Source: Elusimicrobia bacterium GWA2_51_34 (GTDB lineage: Bacteria > Elusimicrobiota > Elusimicrobia > Elusimicrobiales > UBA9959). Taken from it: DNA of 64,000 nucleotides. The position numbers and the translations under genes are program-made. A model generated the notes under the pieces. It did not search any database, was not told the origin of the DNA, and worked only from the letters and a program-made list of their open reading frames with translations. Of this stretch, positions 47,612 through 57,134 are shown in pieces (the first letter of the stretch is position 1; the number at the start of each line of letters is the position of its first letter). The stretch is taken from assembly GCA_001799565.1 (NCBI GenBank), contig MGTS01000025.1, forward strand, positions 1 to 64,000, given 5' to 3'.

Positions 47612-47726
47612 AGCAGTGAATAGCGAATAGTAAATAGTGAATAGTAAACAGCGAATAACGACCGCATAATGATGTCGGTGGTACGCATAAGAAACTCCTT
47701 CCCTATTCGCTATTCGCTATTCGCTT
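47612..47726. repeat. Inverted repeat, GCGAATAG/GTAAATAG words, overlapping GlcD-GlcE stop (element P)
   Basis: agtgaatagcgaatagtaaatagtgaatagtaaacagcgaataa … ccctattcgctattcgctattcgctt. Confidence 0.9.
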
Positions 47727-49763
47727 CTTGTCGCTTTCTGCCTTTCCATATATCCACGGGTTCAGTAAATTTGCCGGGTCAAGCGCTTTTTTAATGCGGC
47801 AATGGTAATTGCACGGCTCAAAAACCGCAATAGGCTCTTCCGGGGCCGGCTCGCGCTCGTCATTAATTGAAAGCCTGAGAGTGGCTGAAAGTATTACCCC
47901 ATATGCCCCAAGCGACCCGCAGAAAAGTTTAACGGCGTCGTAGCCGGCTACATTTTTTATGGTCTTACCGCCCAGGAACAGCGCGGTGCCGTCGGCCATC
48001 GCTAGATCCAGGCTCAAAAGCAGGCCGCGCATGTCCGGAAAGGTTTTAGAGGCGATGTTCCCGCCAAGGCTGCCTTGAAGGCCGGGTATGGCGAGCGAAA
48101 ACCCCTGTTCCTTCAGCTGTTTCTTCAGCTCGCTTATTTTTATTCCCGCTTCGGTTTTTACTGTCAGGTTGTCCCTATCCAGGTCCAGTATTTTGTCCAG
48201 GCTTTTAAGTTCAAGGGGTCTCGCGTTCTGGGCGGCGGCGGAGTAGTTTATTTTAGTGCCCAGGCCCAGGATCATTGTTTTTATCCCGTCTTTCGCTCTT
48301 AAGTGAAGTTCGTCCAAAACTGTTTTGGCCCCGGCGCTCAAGTCCGCGCTCTCCACCGGTATTTTATGGCGGTTGTCAACGGAGACCGGCAATATTTTGT
48401 CCGGGTTGGAGAGCTCCGCCGGGTCAAAAGCGGTTTTCAAGCTTTTAAAAAAATTCAGGGTTTTTGTATCATAAAGCCAGGCCATAGCCACTCTTTTTTC
48501 CACGCCTATGCCGTGCTCGCCGGAAATAGTGCCGCCAAGGCTTATGAAGGATTTAAGTATTTCATAGCCGGCTTTTTTCACTCTTTTTACTTCCTGTATG
48601 TCCCGTCCGTCAAAAATAATGTTGGGATGTAAATTACCGTCACCGGCGTGAAAAAGCAGGCTTGCCGTAAGTTTGTAGTCCGCGAGTATTTCCCGGGTTT
48701 TTTTGAGCGCCTGGGGGAGTTTGGGACGCGGAACCACGCCGTCCTCAACCAGCACATCGGGCGCTAGCCTTGCCATGGCGGGATAGGCGCCTTTACGCAT
48801 TTCCCAAAGGGCCGCTCTTTCCTCTTCGGATCCCGCGGTCCTGAAGTAAGAAGCGGAAGTCTGCGAGCAGATATCTTCAACGCGCTTCGCCGTTTTCTGT
48901 ATAAGCGGCAGGCTTTTTCCGTCAAGTTCAATAATAAGCAGAGCTTTGGTGCCGGCCGGGAACGGGAGTTTTGAATTTTCGCCCGCTGCCTTGATTGAAA
49001 CGCTGTCCATGGCTTCAAGTGCGCGGGGCAATATCCCAGAGCTTATAATTTTTGTTACGGCGATCATGGCGTTATCAAGTGAATCAAAGGCCGCGGCCGA
49101 GGTTATCGTATATTTTGGTTTTTTAATTATCTTCAGCCAGGCTCTGGTGACTATGCCAAGCGTGCCTTCCGAACCGATTATCAGGCTCATAAGATCCGGT
49201 CCGGGGTCGCGGTAAGACCATCTTTTTACTTCCCCTTCGGGAGTGACTACTTCCAGCTTTTCCACGTTGTCGCAAGTTACGCCGTATTTAAGGCACTGGG
49301 GGCCGCCGGCGTTTTCTCCTATATTGCCGCCTATGGTGGATACTTTCTGGCTTGCCGGGTCCGGGGCGTAAAAAAAACCAAAAGGCGCAAGAGCGTTTTG
49401 CAGCTCAAGGTTTACCACGCCCGGCTCCACCACGGCTACGCGGTTTTCAGTGTCAATGCGGTGTATTTTTTTAAGCGCCGAAAGATTCAGTATCGCTCCG
49501 CCTTTCAGCGCTATAGTGCCGCCGGAAAGGTTGGTTCCGGCAAGCCTTGGAACAAAAGGTATGGCGGCCCTGTAAAGTATTCTAACCACGGGCGCTACCT
49601 GCGCGGCGGCGGTAAAGCGGATTACTACTTCTGGGCGGGCTTTCGCCATACCGGCGTCGTATGAATACATCAGGATCTCGGCTTCATCCGTACGCACATT
49701 TTCGGGGCCCACTATGGCCTCAAGTTCTGTTCTTACGGGGCCGAATTTATCAGGTTTGAACAT
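47703..49763 (-). CDS. glcD: Glycolate oxidase GlcD fused to GlcE-like FAD-binding domain
   Basis: First half ARPEVVIRFTAAAQVAPVVRILYRAAIPFVPRLAGTNLSGG…GEHGIGVEKR; second half TMILGLGTKINYSAAAQNARPLELKSLDKILDLDRDNLTVKTEAGIKISELKKQL…GKTIKNVAGYDAVKLFCGSLGAYGVI; start MFKPDKF. Confidence 0.9.
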   Translation of the reverse strand: MFKPDKFGPVRTELEAIVGPENVRTDEAEILMYSYDAGMAKARPEVVIRFTAAAQVAPVVRILYRAAIPFVPRLAGTNLSGGTIALKGGAILNLSALKKIHRIDTENRVAVVEPGVVNLELQNALAPFGFFYAPDPASQKVSTIGGNIGENAGGPQCLKYGVTCDNVEKLEVVTPEGEVKRWSYRDPGPDLMSLIIGSEGTLGIVTRAWLKIIKKPKYTITSAAAFDSLDNAMIAVTKIISSGILPRALEAMDSVSIKAAGENSKLPFPAGTKALLIIELDGKSLPLIQKTAKRVEDICSQTSASYFRTAGSEEERAALWEMRKGAYPAMARLAPDVLVEDGVVPRPKLPQALKKTREILADYKLTASLLFHAGDGNLHPNIIFDGRDIQEVKRVKKAGYEILKSFISLGGTISGEHGIGVEKRVAMAWLYDTKTLNFFKSLKTAFDPAELSNPDKILPVSVDNRHKIPVESADLSAGAKTVLDELHLRAKDGIKTMILGLGTKINYSAAAQNARPLELKSLDKILDLDRDNLTVKTEAGIKISELKKQLKEQGFSLAIPGLQGSLGGNIASKTFPDMRGLLLSLDLAMADGTALFLGGKTIKNVAGYDAVKLFCGSLGAYGVILSATLRLSINDEREPAPEEPIAVFEPCNYHCRIKKALDPANLLNPWIYGKAESDKKRIANSE

Positions 49764-49784
49764 TTTCTTCTTCTTTAATTTACT

Positions 49785-49896
49785 GCCATAAGCCATAAGC
49801 CGTATGCCATAGGCAGAACAATTGCCATATGCTTTTTTAGGAATTTCCTTGCAGCTTATGGCCTATGGCGGGCGCGGCGCCCTTACGGCCTATGGC
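49785..49896. repeat. Inverted repeat, GGCCTATGGCATA words (element J)
   Basis: ccataagccataagccgtatgccataggca … cttatggcctatggcgggcgcggcgcccttacggcctatggca. Confidence 0.85.
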
Positions 49897-49903
49897 ATCG
49901 TTT

Positions 49904-51289
49904 TTACTTCACCGGGCGCAGCTTGGCGCTGAAATGGGCAAGCACTTTCGGCGCTTCCACTATTTCAAGGCCTTTCAGGGATTTTTTGTTTTTTGCTATG
50001 CAGCCGAAAACCTCTATCACATAGTCTATGTGGCTCTGGGTGTAAACGCGGCGCGGAACCGCCAGTCTTAAAAGTTCCATTGATGCCGGCAGAAAATTAC
50101 CTTTCGCGTCGCGCCGGCCGAACATAAGCGTGCCTATTTCTACGCCCCTTATGCCTCCTTCAAGGTACAACGCGGTTGCCAGCGTCTGCGCCGGAAAGTT
50201 GCGCGGGTTTATATGCGGCAGGAATTTTTTTGCATTTACATAAATGCCGTGCCCGCCCGGAGGCGTGACTATGGGCACTCCGCGGCGCGTCAGCCCCTCT
50301 CCCAGGTAGGCCGAGGAGCGTATTCTGTATTGCAGATAATTTTCATCCAGAACTTCCCGCAGCCCTATGGCAATGGCCTCAAGGTCGCGGCCGGCCAGGC
50401 CCCCGTAAGTATTGAAACCTTCGGTCAAAATCAGCATCTGGCGCGCCTTGCCGGACCATTCGGTGTTGTTCATGGCAAGGAACCCTCCCATGTTGGCGAA
50501 AGCGTCTTTTTTCGCGCTCATCATGGCGCCGTCCGCCAGCTCAAACATCTCCTGGGCTATTTCGCGCACGGGCGTGCGGGAGTATCCCTTTTCGCGCAAT
50601 TTTATGAAATAAGCGTTTTCGGCGAAGCGCGCACAGTCCAAAAACATGGGAATGCCGTATTTGCGGCAGATGTTTTGCGTGCTCTTCAGGTTTTCCATGG
50701 AAACAGGCTGGCCGCCCAGCGAGTTATTGGTAACCGTCATTATGCACAGGGGGATATTTTTGGCGCCGGTTTTGCTTATAAATTTTTCAAGCGCCGTCGT
50801 GTTCATATTGCCCTTGAACGGGCCCGGCTTGTCAAAATCCAGCGCGCCGCTAGCCGGAAAATCTATGGCCGCGGCTCCGGAGGCTTCCACATTTGCCCTG
50901 GTAGTGTCAAAATGCGAGTTTGACACCATGTATTTGCCCTGGCCGCCTATAACGGAGAAAAGTATGCGCTCCGCGGCGCGTCCCTGGTGGACGGGGATTA
51001 CTTCCCTGTAGCCTGTCAGGTCCTTTATTTCGTTTTCAAAATTGTAATAGCTGCGGGCTCCGGCATAAGATTCGTCGCCTGTCATTATGCCGCCCCACTG
51101 CGCGGCGCTCATGGCCCCGGTGCCGCTGTCGGTAAGCAGGTCTATAAGCACCTTTTCCGCCCGGATATTGAAAAGGTTGTAATGCGCCTGCTCAAGCAGT
51201 TTAAGCCTTTCCTCGCGGGTAGTAAAACCAAGTGGCTCCACGCTTTTTATTTTAAACGGCTCAATAATAGTTTTCCATTTATGTTCCAT
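49904..51289 (-). CDS. tnaA: Tryptophanase
   Basis: LLTDSGTGAMSAAQWGGIMTGDESYAGARSYYNFE…MSAKKDAFANMGGF…EGFNTYGGLAGRDLEA; RGVEIG rather than the SMERG of tyrosine phenol-lyase. Confidence 0.9.
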   Translation of the reverse strand: MEHKWKTIIEPFKIKSVEPLGFTTREERLKLLEQAHYNLFNIRAEKVLIDLLTDSGTGAMSAAQWGGIMTGDESYAGARSYYNFENEIKDLTGYREVIPVHQGRAAERILFSVIGGQGKYMVSNSHFDTTRANVEASGAAAIDFPASGALDFDKPGPFKGNMNTTALEKFISKTGAKNIPLCIMTVTNNSLGGQPVSMENLKSTQNICRKYGIPMFLDCARFAENAYFIKLREKGYSRTPVREIAQEMFELADGAMMSAKKDAFANMGGFLAMNNTEWSGKARQMLILTEGFNTYGGLAGRDLEAIAIGLREVLDENYLQYRIRSSAYLGEGLTRRGVPIVTPPGGHGIYVNAKKFLPHINPRNFPAQTLATALYLEGGIRGVEIGTLMFGRRDAKGNFLPASMELLRLAVPRRVYTQSHIDYVIEVFGCIAKNKKSLKGLEIVEAPKVLAHFSAKLRPVK

Positions 51290-51319
51290 AAATTTTTCTC
51301 CTGTAACCTGTCACCTTTG

Positions 51320-51568
51320 TCATTTTACAAATATAGTTAGCGCTATGAAATACGAAAGCATAAGCGCCGCGCCGTAGGGGATGGCGGCCCCGGCCCATTC
51401 TCCTGACTTTGTTCCCAGTTTCGCGGAACTTATAGTATTCGCAATATTACCGGGTATAAGCAAGCCGCCGGAAATGCTTACGGCCATGGCGCCCATAACA
51501 CAAAGAAAAATCTCAAGCTCCTCTTCCACCTTTTTTACCGAAAAAGGGAGGGCCAGGGTGACAGCCAT
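51320..51568 (-). pseudogene. Short DUF1646-like membrane protein, apparently N- and C-terminal ends joined (in-frame internal deletion)
   Basis: 82 aa MAVTLALPFSVKKVEEELEIFLCVMGAMAVSIS|GGLLIPGNIANTISSAKLGTKSGEWAGAAIPYGAALMLSYFIALTIFVK. Confidence 0.5.
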
Positions 51569-51642
51569 TATCGCCGAGAGACCGGCTATCGCGAAGTAAT
51601 CGTTAATGTCAAAGACTGAAAATGCTAATTTGCTACAATACC

Positions 51643-51761
51643 GTAACTATTCAGGTTCACGGTTCAGCGGTTTAATGGTTCAACGGTTGAAAAAGCATGA
51701 AGATCGTGGAAAAAATAACCGTGAACCCTGAACCGTGAACCTGACAACCTGAGCAGTTACA
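51643..51761. repeat. Inverted repeat, GGTTCACGGTTCA words (element H, same family as G)
   Basis: gtaactattcaggttcacggttcagcggtttaatggttcaacggttga … aaccgtgaaccctgaaccgtgaacctgacaacctgagcagttac. Confidence 0.92.
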
Positions 51762-51806
51762 CAATACCCCTATTCTATTATTTTTGTCGGCGTTCATATA
51801 TACCCC

Positions 51807-52766
51807 ATGAAACTTAACAGACCAGTCGGTCTTTTCTTATGCGGAGGCGGGGCACTGGGCAGCTGGCAGTCGGGAGTATTGGCGGAACTGGTAAACTCAG
51901 GCCTGAGTTTTGACGCGGTGGCCGGTTTCAGCATCGGCGCGCTTAACGGAGCCGCTTACTGCTATAACAAGACCGGCGAGCTTAAGGATATCTGGCAAAA
52001 CATGAAGCCGGGCGGTATTTTGCATTTCAGCCCGCGCTACTGCAATATGCCGCTTGAGCTTTACAGGCACTACAGCAATAATCTGTTATCCAAAGCCGGT
52101 TTTTTTCTGCAGAACCGTCTGGCTAAATTTTCACTATTCTCAAACAAGCCGGTCTACTCATTATTGGACGGCTGGCTGAGCCATTCAGGCTCTGTTTTTA
52201 AAAGAAATGTCAATTTTTACGTTATCAGCCATGTTGTTGAGATGAAACTGCCCTATATTACCTGTTTTGACGGCTCAGCCATGGACAACGCCAGAGGCCC
52301 ATGGCAGTCCAGTGTCACAGCTTCCAGCAAGCCGCTTTCTTTTGTGGACGCGCTTGTGGCCAGTTGTTCCATTCCGTCGGTTTTTCCGCCGGTCAAACTT
52401 ACCGAACATGGCCGCGATTATCATCTGGTGGACGGCGGGGTTATAGGAATTGCCACGATAAACCTTAATATTTTTGAGGGCTGCAGGACCGTGATAATGA
52501 TAAGCAACACAAGGCCGGAGGATTTAACCTTTACCGCCGGCGGATTTCAGGGTTATTTTGAAACCAAGGCCCGCAGGATGCTGGCTCTGCATACCGACAA
52601 AATTTACGAATCAAGGGTCTTTATAAAATCGAACCCTGAAGTGCACCTTATAATGCCGCCGGAAAACCTTGGGCTCCGGGTGCTTGAGTTTGAAGGTGAA
52701 AAATGCGCCCGTGCCTTCGCCATAGGCGAGAAAGCGGCGGAGAAGTTTGTAAAACATCTGCGTTAA
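51807..52766 (+). CDS. Patatin-like phospholipase
   Basis: GLFLCGGGALGSWQSGVLAELV…VAGFSIGALNGAAY (GxSxG)…LVDGGVIG (DGG). Confidence 0.93.
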   Translation: MKLNRPVGLFLCGGGALGSWQSGVLAELVNSGLSFDAVAGFSIGALNGAAYCYNKTGELKDIWQNMKPGGILHFSPRYCNMPLELYRHYSNNLLSKAGFFLQNRLAKFSLFSNKPVYSLLDGWLSHSGSVFKRNVNFYVISHVVEMKLPYITCFDGSAMDNARGPWQSSVTASSKPLSFVDALVASCSIPSVFPPVKLTEHGRDYHLVDGGVIGIATINLNIFEGCRTVIMISNTRPEDLTFTAGGFQGYFETKARRMLALHTDKIYESRVFIKSNPEVHLIMPPENLGLRVLEFEGEKCARAFAIGEKAAEKFVKHLR

Positions 52767-52769
52767 AAT

Positions 52770-52861
52770 AAGTGGTCAGTGGCGAGTGGCCAGTGAACAG
52801 TATTAAGGAGTTCCTTGATTCCACCCGCTGATCACCGATCACTGGCCACTGTCCACTGTTC
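52770..52861. repeat. Inverted repeat, CAGTGGCCAGTG words (element I)
   Basis: aagtggtcagtggcgagtggccagtgaacag … ctgatcaccgatcactggccactgtccactgtt. Confidence 0.88.
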
Positions 52862-52867
52862 CCGACT

Positions 52868-53740
52868 ATGCCTGAACTGACCCTTATTAATTTTGCGGCC
52901 CTCGCGGCGTTCGGTTTTGTAATAGGCCTTTTGGGCTCGGTGCTCGGCATAGGAGGGGGGGTGTTTATGGTGCCCTTCCTGGTGCTGGCGCTGAAAATTC
53001 CCATACATCAGGCGGTAGCCGTTTCTCTGGTCGCGATAGCCGCAGCTTCAAGCGCCGTGGCTTCGGTAAATGTGGAGCGCGGGCTTACCAACATGCGCCT
53101 TGGCATAGTTTTTGAAACCACCATGGCGCTGGGTTCGGTTCTTTCGGCTCTGGCGGCCGGCTTTATGCCGGCGCGCGCCGTGCAGCTGATGTTTGCTTTA
53201 TCGCTTTTTCCTGTTTCGTTCATGATGTTCATGAAAGGCCGGCGCGCTTTTGTGGCTGCGAAGCCGGGAATGCCGGAGGAAAGCTGCGCGGCCGCTGGCA
53301 GATTCGACGCTTCTTTTTTTGACCCCGCGCTTAAGGGCGAACGGGCTTACAGAGTCAGGAATGTTCTGTCCGGTTCGGTGGTTTCTTTTTTTAGCGGGTG
53401 TCTCAGCGGACTTTTAGGACTTGGCGGCGGTATAGTGCAGGTGCCGGTAATGACGCTTATGTGCGGGGTGCCCATGAAGGCGGCCGCGGCTACCAGCAAT
53501 TTTATGATAGGTGTTTCCGCCGCCGCCAGCGCTTTTGTTTATTTTAAAAAAGGATATGTGCTACCGGAACTCGCCGCTGTAATCGTTATAGGTGTTTTAT
53601 TCGGCTCATTTTTAGGTATTCACGCGCTTTACCGCGCCCGTTCCGAAAAGATACAGATGGTTTTTTCCGTGATTACGCTTTTAGTGGCGGTGAAGATGTT
53701 GATGAAAGCGATGGAAGCCGGTAGGCTGGTAGGCTGGTAG
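52868..53740 (+). CDS. TauE/SafE (TSUP) family sulfite/sulfonate exporter
   Basis: GFVIGLLGSVLGIGGGVFMVPFLVL…SGCLSGLLGLGGGIVQVPVMTLMCGVPMKAAAATSNFMIG. Confidence 0.93.
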   Translation: MPELTLINFAALAAFGFVIGLLGSVLGIGGGVFMVPFLVLALKIPIHQAVAVSLVAIAAASSAVASVNVERGLTNMRLGIVFETTMALGSVLSALAAGFMPARAVQLMFALSLFPVSFMMFMKGRRAFVAAKPGMPEESCAAAGRFDASFFDPALKGERAYRVRNVLSGSVVSFFSGCLSGLLGLGGGIVQVPVMTLMCGVPMKAAAATSNFMIGVSAAASAFVYFKKGYVLPELAAVIVIGVLFGSFLGIHALYRARSEKIQMVFSVITLLVAVKMLMKAMEAGRLVGW

Positions 53741-53814
53741 GCGGGTATGCTTCCGAGCTTTTTAGCCGTCCGGCAGCTTTGCCGGCAGGCATACAAGCAT
53801 ACTAGCCTACCAGC
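53719..53814. repeat. Inverted repeat, GTAGGCTGGTA words, overlapping TauE stop (element K, same family as F)
   Basis: ggtaggctggtaggctggtaggcgggtatgc … gcatacaagcatactagcctaccagc. Confidence 0.9.
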
Positions 53815-53825
53815 AGGATTCAAAT

Positions 53826-54101
53826 ATGTTTTCTGAAAAACACTTTGCCAGGCTTGTTCAGCGCACTTTACTTGCCGGAGTGGTTTTGTGCCTCCTGCTG
53901 TTTTTCTTTGGTTTTGTTCTCAGGGTTTTGGAAAGTCCCGTGGCCGCGGGGTTCTTCACCGCGGGGGTGCTGGCTCTGCTGCTTACCCCGGCTGCCAGGG
54001 TGCTAATGCTTATTTACGGTTTTTGCAGGATGCGGGAATTATTTATGGCGCTCTCCGCGTTTGCAGTGCTGGCCCTGCTTTTGGTAGCTTTTATTTTATG
54101 A
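53826..54101 (+). CDS. DUF1634-like small membrane protein
   Basis: Three-TM 91 aa protein immediately after TauE/SafE, a common pairing. Confidence 0.75.
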   Translation: MFSEKHFARLVQRTLLAGVVLCLLLFFFGFVLRVLESPVAAGFFTAGVLALLLTPAARVLMLIYGFCRMRELFMALSAFAVLALLLVAFIL

Positions 54102-55381
54102 AACGTAATTTTAAAATTTCAAACAAACTCTTCCTGTCCGCCGTATTTTTAATTTCCGGCGTCTCGTGCGCTTTTGCCCAGGAACCGCTGACCGCCGACA
54201 GCGGCGCCGAAGAAATAATACAGGGAGAAGAACAACTCCCGCTTACCGGGCTGGAACCTTCTTCATCGCCGCTCACACTTGGCCCCGAAATTGACGCCAG
54301 ATACGACAAGGGCATAGCGCTCATGTACCGGCTGGAATTTGACAAGGCCGAGGCTGAGTTCCGCGAGATAACGCGCCTGAGCAGCGCAAGCCCCGCCGGC
54401 TATTTCGCGCTGTCGGCGCTTTCCTGGTGGCGCTCGGCGCAGAACTTTGATGTCAGCGCCAGCTCTTCCTCCTACGAGGAGGAATTTATGCGCCACGTTG
54501 GCGAAACGGCCGGTATAGCGGAGGCGATGCTGAAAAAAAAGATTTCTCCCGACCAGGCATATTTCTTTATGGGCAGCGCCTACGGGCTTAAAGGGCGGTG
54601 GTACGCGATACAGCGAAAGTGGTTTAAGGCCTATATCTATGGGAACCGGGGCCGCAAGATGCTTAAAAAATGCGTGAAACTGAACCCCAATATTTACGAC
54701 GCGTACCTGGGGCTTGGTATTTTTGATTATTTCGCGGATACTTTGCCGGGCATCTTAAGCGTGCCGGCGCTTTTATTCGTGCGTGGAGACAGGGTGCGCG
54801 GGCTTAGTGAAGTGCGTCTTGCCAGGGACAAGGGCCGCTTCTTTTCGGTTGAGGCGCGCATTTTCCTTATAGAGATACTTACCCGCCACGAGAAGGATTT
54901 TAAGCAGGCCGTAATAGAAGCCGCGGCGCTCCGGGAAACCGACCCCTCAAATTCCTTTTTCCAGCTTGGGCAGATACTTACTTTTATACATTCCCAGGAT
55001 TGGCCCAGCGCGCTGGACGAAAGTTTAAAGTTCGTAACCGATAATTCAAGAGCGGAAAACCCCTGGTTAGCGCAGCAAATGGCTTTGGTCTATTTATCGG
55101 CCGGCGACTCTAAACTCGCCCTGCAACAGCCTCAGGAGGCCGCAGCCTGGTTCACGCAGGGCATAGAGAACACGGCTTACCCCGCTAAAGGCTGGATAAG
55201 TTATTGTTATCTGCGGCGCGCCCAGGCCTTTGATTTGCTTGGCAAGCGAGAAGACGCAGTTAAGGATTACCGGATGGTGCTTGAACGCGACAATTTCTGG
55301 GATTCCAGGCTTTACGCCAAAAAAGGCCTTAAAAAAGCGCCTGACTTCAAAGAAATATACCGTCAGTTGATAGAAGAATAG
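54098..55381 (+). CDS. Secreted TPR-like protein
   Basis: Signal-like N-term MKRNFKISNKLFLSAVFLISGVSCAFAQEP then tetratricopeptide-like helices; start atg 54098, not 53888. Confidence 0.8.
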   Translation: MKRNFKISNKLFLSAVFLISGVSCAFAQEPLTADSGAEEIIQGEEQLPLTGLEPSSSPLTLGPEIDARYDKGIALMYRLEFDKAEAEFREITRLSSASPAGYFALSALSWWRSAQNFDVSASSSSYEEEFMRHVGETAGIAEAMLKKKISPDQAYFFMGSAYGLKGRWYAIQRKWFKAYIYGNRGRKMLKKCVKLNPNIYDAYLGLGIFDYFADTLPGILSVPALLFVRGDRVRGLSEVRLARDKGRFFSVEARIFLIEILTRHEKDFKQAVIEAAALRETDPSNSFFQLGQILTFIHSQDWPSALDESLKFVTDNSRAENPWLAQQMALVYLSAGDSKLALQQPQEAAAWFTQGIENTAYPAKGWISYCYLRRAQAFDLLGKREDAVKDYRMVLERDNFWDSRLYAKKGLKKAPDFKEIYRQLIEE

Positions 55382-55383
55382 CA

Positions 55384-55517
55384 GCTGTTCAGGCTGTAGG
55401 CTGGGGGATAGGCTGAAGGCTGTAGACCAGTGTAGAGTGGAGAGTAAACAGCGAAAAAAATTCTGTTACTCTAAACTCCAAACTCTCAACTCTAATCTAC
55501 AGCCTATCCGCCTGAAC
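55384..55517. repeat. Composite inverted repeat, GGCTGTAGGCTG and AGAGTGGAGAGTA words (element L)
   Basis: tgttcaggctgtaggctgggggataggctgaaggctgtagaccagtgtagagtggagagtaa … ttactctaaactccaaactctcaactctaatctacagcctatccgcctgaaca. Confidence 0.85.
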
Positions 55518-55553
55518 ATTCTGAAATTGCTATAATTTATGCACGGGAATTAA

Positions 55554-57086
55554 ATGCCGCATACTGAGTCAGACAAGACAAAATACAATAACCAGCCTGA
55601 TCCGATGATCATCACCGGAGGTATGGGCGTTCATATTTCGTGCTGGCAAATGGTAAGGATCGTTTCCATGATGGGCGGCCTGGGTGTGGTTTCCGGCACC
55701 GCGCTTGAAATAGTCTACCCGCGCATTTTACAGAACGGAGATCCCGGCGGACATGTCAGAAGAGCTTTTAACGAGCTTGCTCGCCGTCAACCGGCGCTTG
55801 CCGAACCGCTTGGCCGGCTTATTGAAAAATACTACATCGAAGGCGGCAAAGCCGCTGATGCGCCGTTCAAGACGGTGCCTTTTGCGAAACTATCCCGTAT
55901 TGAAGGCCATACAGGGCTTGATTCTTTCTGGGAGTCGTCCCGCGAACTTCAGGCGCTTACCCTGGCCGCTAACTTCGCCGAAGTTTGGCTTGCCAAAGAG
56001 GGGCATGACGGTCTGGTTGGAATAAATTTTCTGCGAAAGGTGGAGAGGCCGTTGCCATACTCGCTCTACGGCGCTATTCTTGCCGGAGTGGACTATGTGC
56101 TGGTAGGAGCCGGCAGTCCGCCCGAGCTTCCAGGTATGATAGACTTGTTGTCCCGCCACCAGACGGCGTCTTTGCCGTTCAAGGTTCATGGAGCACGCTC
56201 TGACAGCGGCGAGTTTTATGTAACTGTCCGCCCCGAAACTTTAGTCGGTTCTAACGCGGGTGTTTTGAAAAGGCCCAAATTTCTGGCTATTGTGGCATCT
56301 TTCGGTTTAGCCCGGGTTTTAGCCTCCAACCCAAAATCCCGGCCTTATGGTTTTGTGGTTGAGGGGCCGCAGGCGGGGGGACATAACGCGCCTCCGGCAA
56401 AAATGCGTTTTGACGACCATGGGCGGCAGATCGTGGAATATACCGAGCAGGACCGCGCCGATATAAGCGCCATAGCGGGGCTGGGCCTGCCATTCTGGCT
56501 GGCCGGCTCATACGCCGGTGCAGAACACCTGCGTGAGGCTCTGGCAAAGGGAGCCACTGGTGTGCAGATAGGAACAGCCGCGGCGCTTTCGGGGCAGTCC
56601 GGAATGGAGCCTGAACTTAGAGCGCGGGTAGCGCGCATGGCGGCGCGTAACGAGCTTGTGGTAATGGATACAATGGTATCCCCGACAGGATTCCCTTTTA
56701 AGGTGGCTCAAATACCGGGGACAGTTTCCGACAAGGCGGTTTATGCAAGCCGGCGTCGCGTCTGCGATATGTGTCTGCTGCAGGCCAACTATATCACTCC
56801 CGACGGCGCCTTAGGCTACAGGTGTCCCGCCGAGCCAGTGGATGCTTTTACGGCAAAGGGCGGCAGGGTGCAAAATACCGTCGGAAGGGCGTGTTTGTGC
56901 AACGGACTGCTGGCCACTGCCGGCCTTGCCCAGATCCGCGCGGACGGATACGTGGAACCGCCGATTGTGACATTGGGCGATGATTTTCAGACAGCCAAAG
57001 AATTGCTGACTCTGCTTCCCCCGGGACAGGAGACATACAGTATTGGCAAGCTGCTTTTCTTCCTGCGCAAGGGAGTGCAGGCATAA
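55554..57086 (+). CDS. Nitronate monooxygenase-family / PfaD-like flavoprotein
   Basis: MIITGGMGVHISCWQMVRIVSMMGGLGVVSGTALE…VVEGPQAGGHNAPP…GATGVQIGTAAALSGQSGM. Confidence 0.82.
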   Translation: MPHTESDKTKYNNQPDPMIITGGMGVHISCWQMVRIVSMMGGLGVVSGTALEIVYPRILQNGDPGGHVRRAFNELARRQPALAEPLGRLIEKYYIEGGKAADAPFKTVPFAKLSRIEGHTGLDSFWESSRELQALTLAANFAEVWLAKEGHDGLVGINFLRKVERPLPYSLYGAILAGVDYVLVGAGSPPELPGMIDLLSRHQTASLPFKVHGARSDSGEFYVTVRPETLVGSNAGVLKRPKFLAIVASFGLARVLASNPKSRPYGFVVEGPQAGGHNAPPAKMRFDDHGRQIVEYTEQDRADISAIAGLGLPFWLAGSYAGAEHLREALAKGATGVQIGTAAALSGQSGMEPELRARVARMAARNELVVMDTMVSPTGFPFKVAQIPGTVSDKAVYASRRRVCDMCLLQANYITPDGALGYRCPAEPVDAFTAKGGRVQNTVGRACLCNGLLATAGLAQIRADGYVEPPIVTLGDDFQTAKELLTLLPPGQETYSIGKLLFFLRKGVQA

Positions 57087-57134
57087 AAAACGCAAAAGTT
57101 GCGGGTTATGAATTTAGAGTCAGGGGGTCTTTTG

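Noticed and set aside
49904-51289. Tyrosine phenol-lyase assignment
   Set aside because: The region aligned with the TPL SMERG arginine reads RGVEIG as in tryptophanase.
53888-54097. N-terminal extension of TPR ORF
   Set aside because: It is an alternative frame of the DUF1634 gene; a signal-peptide-like start is at 54098 with ATGA-type overlap.
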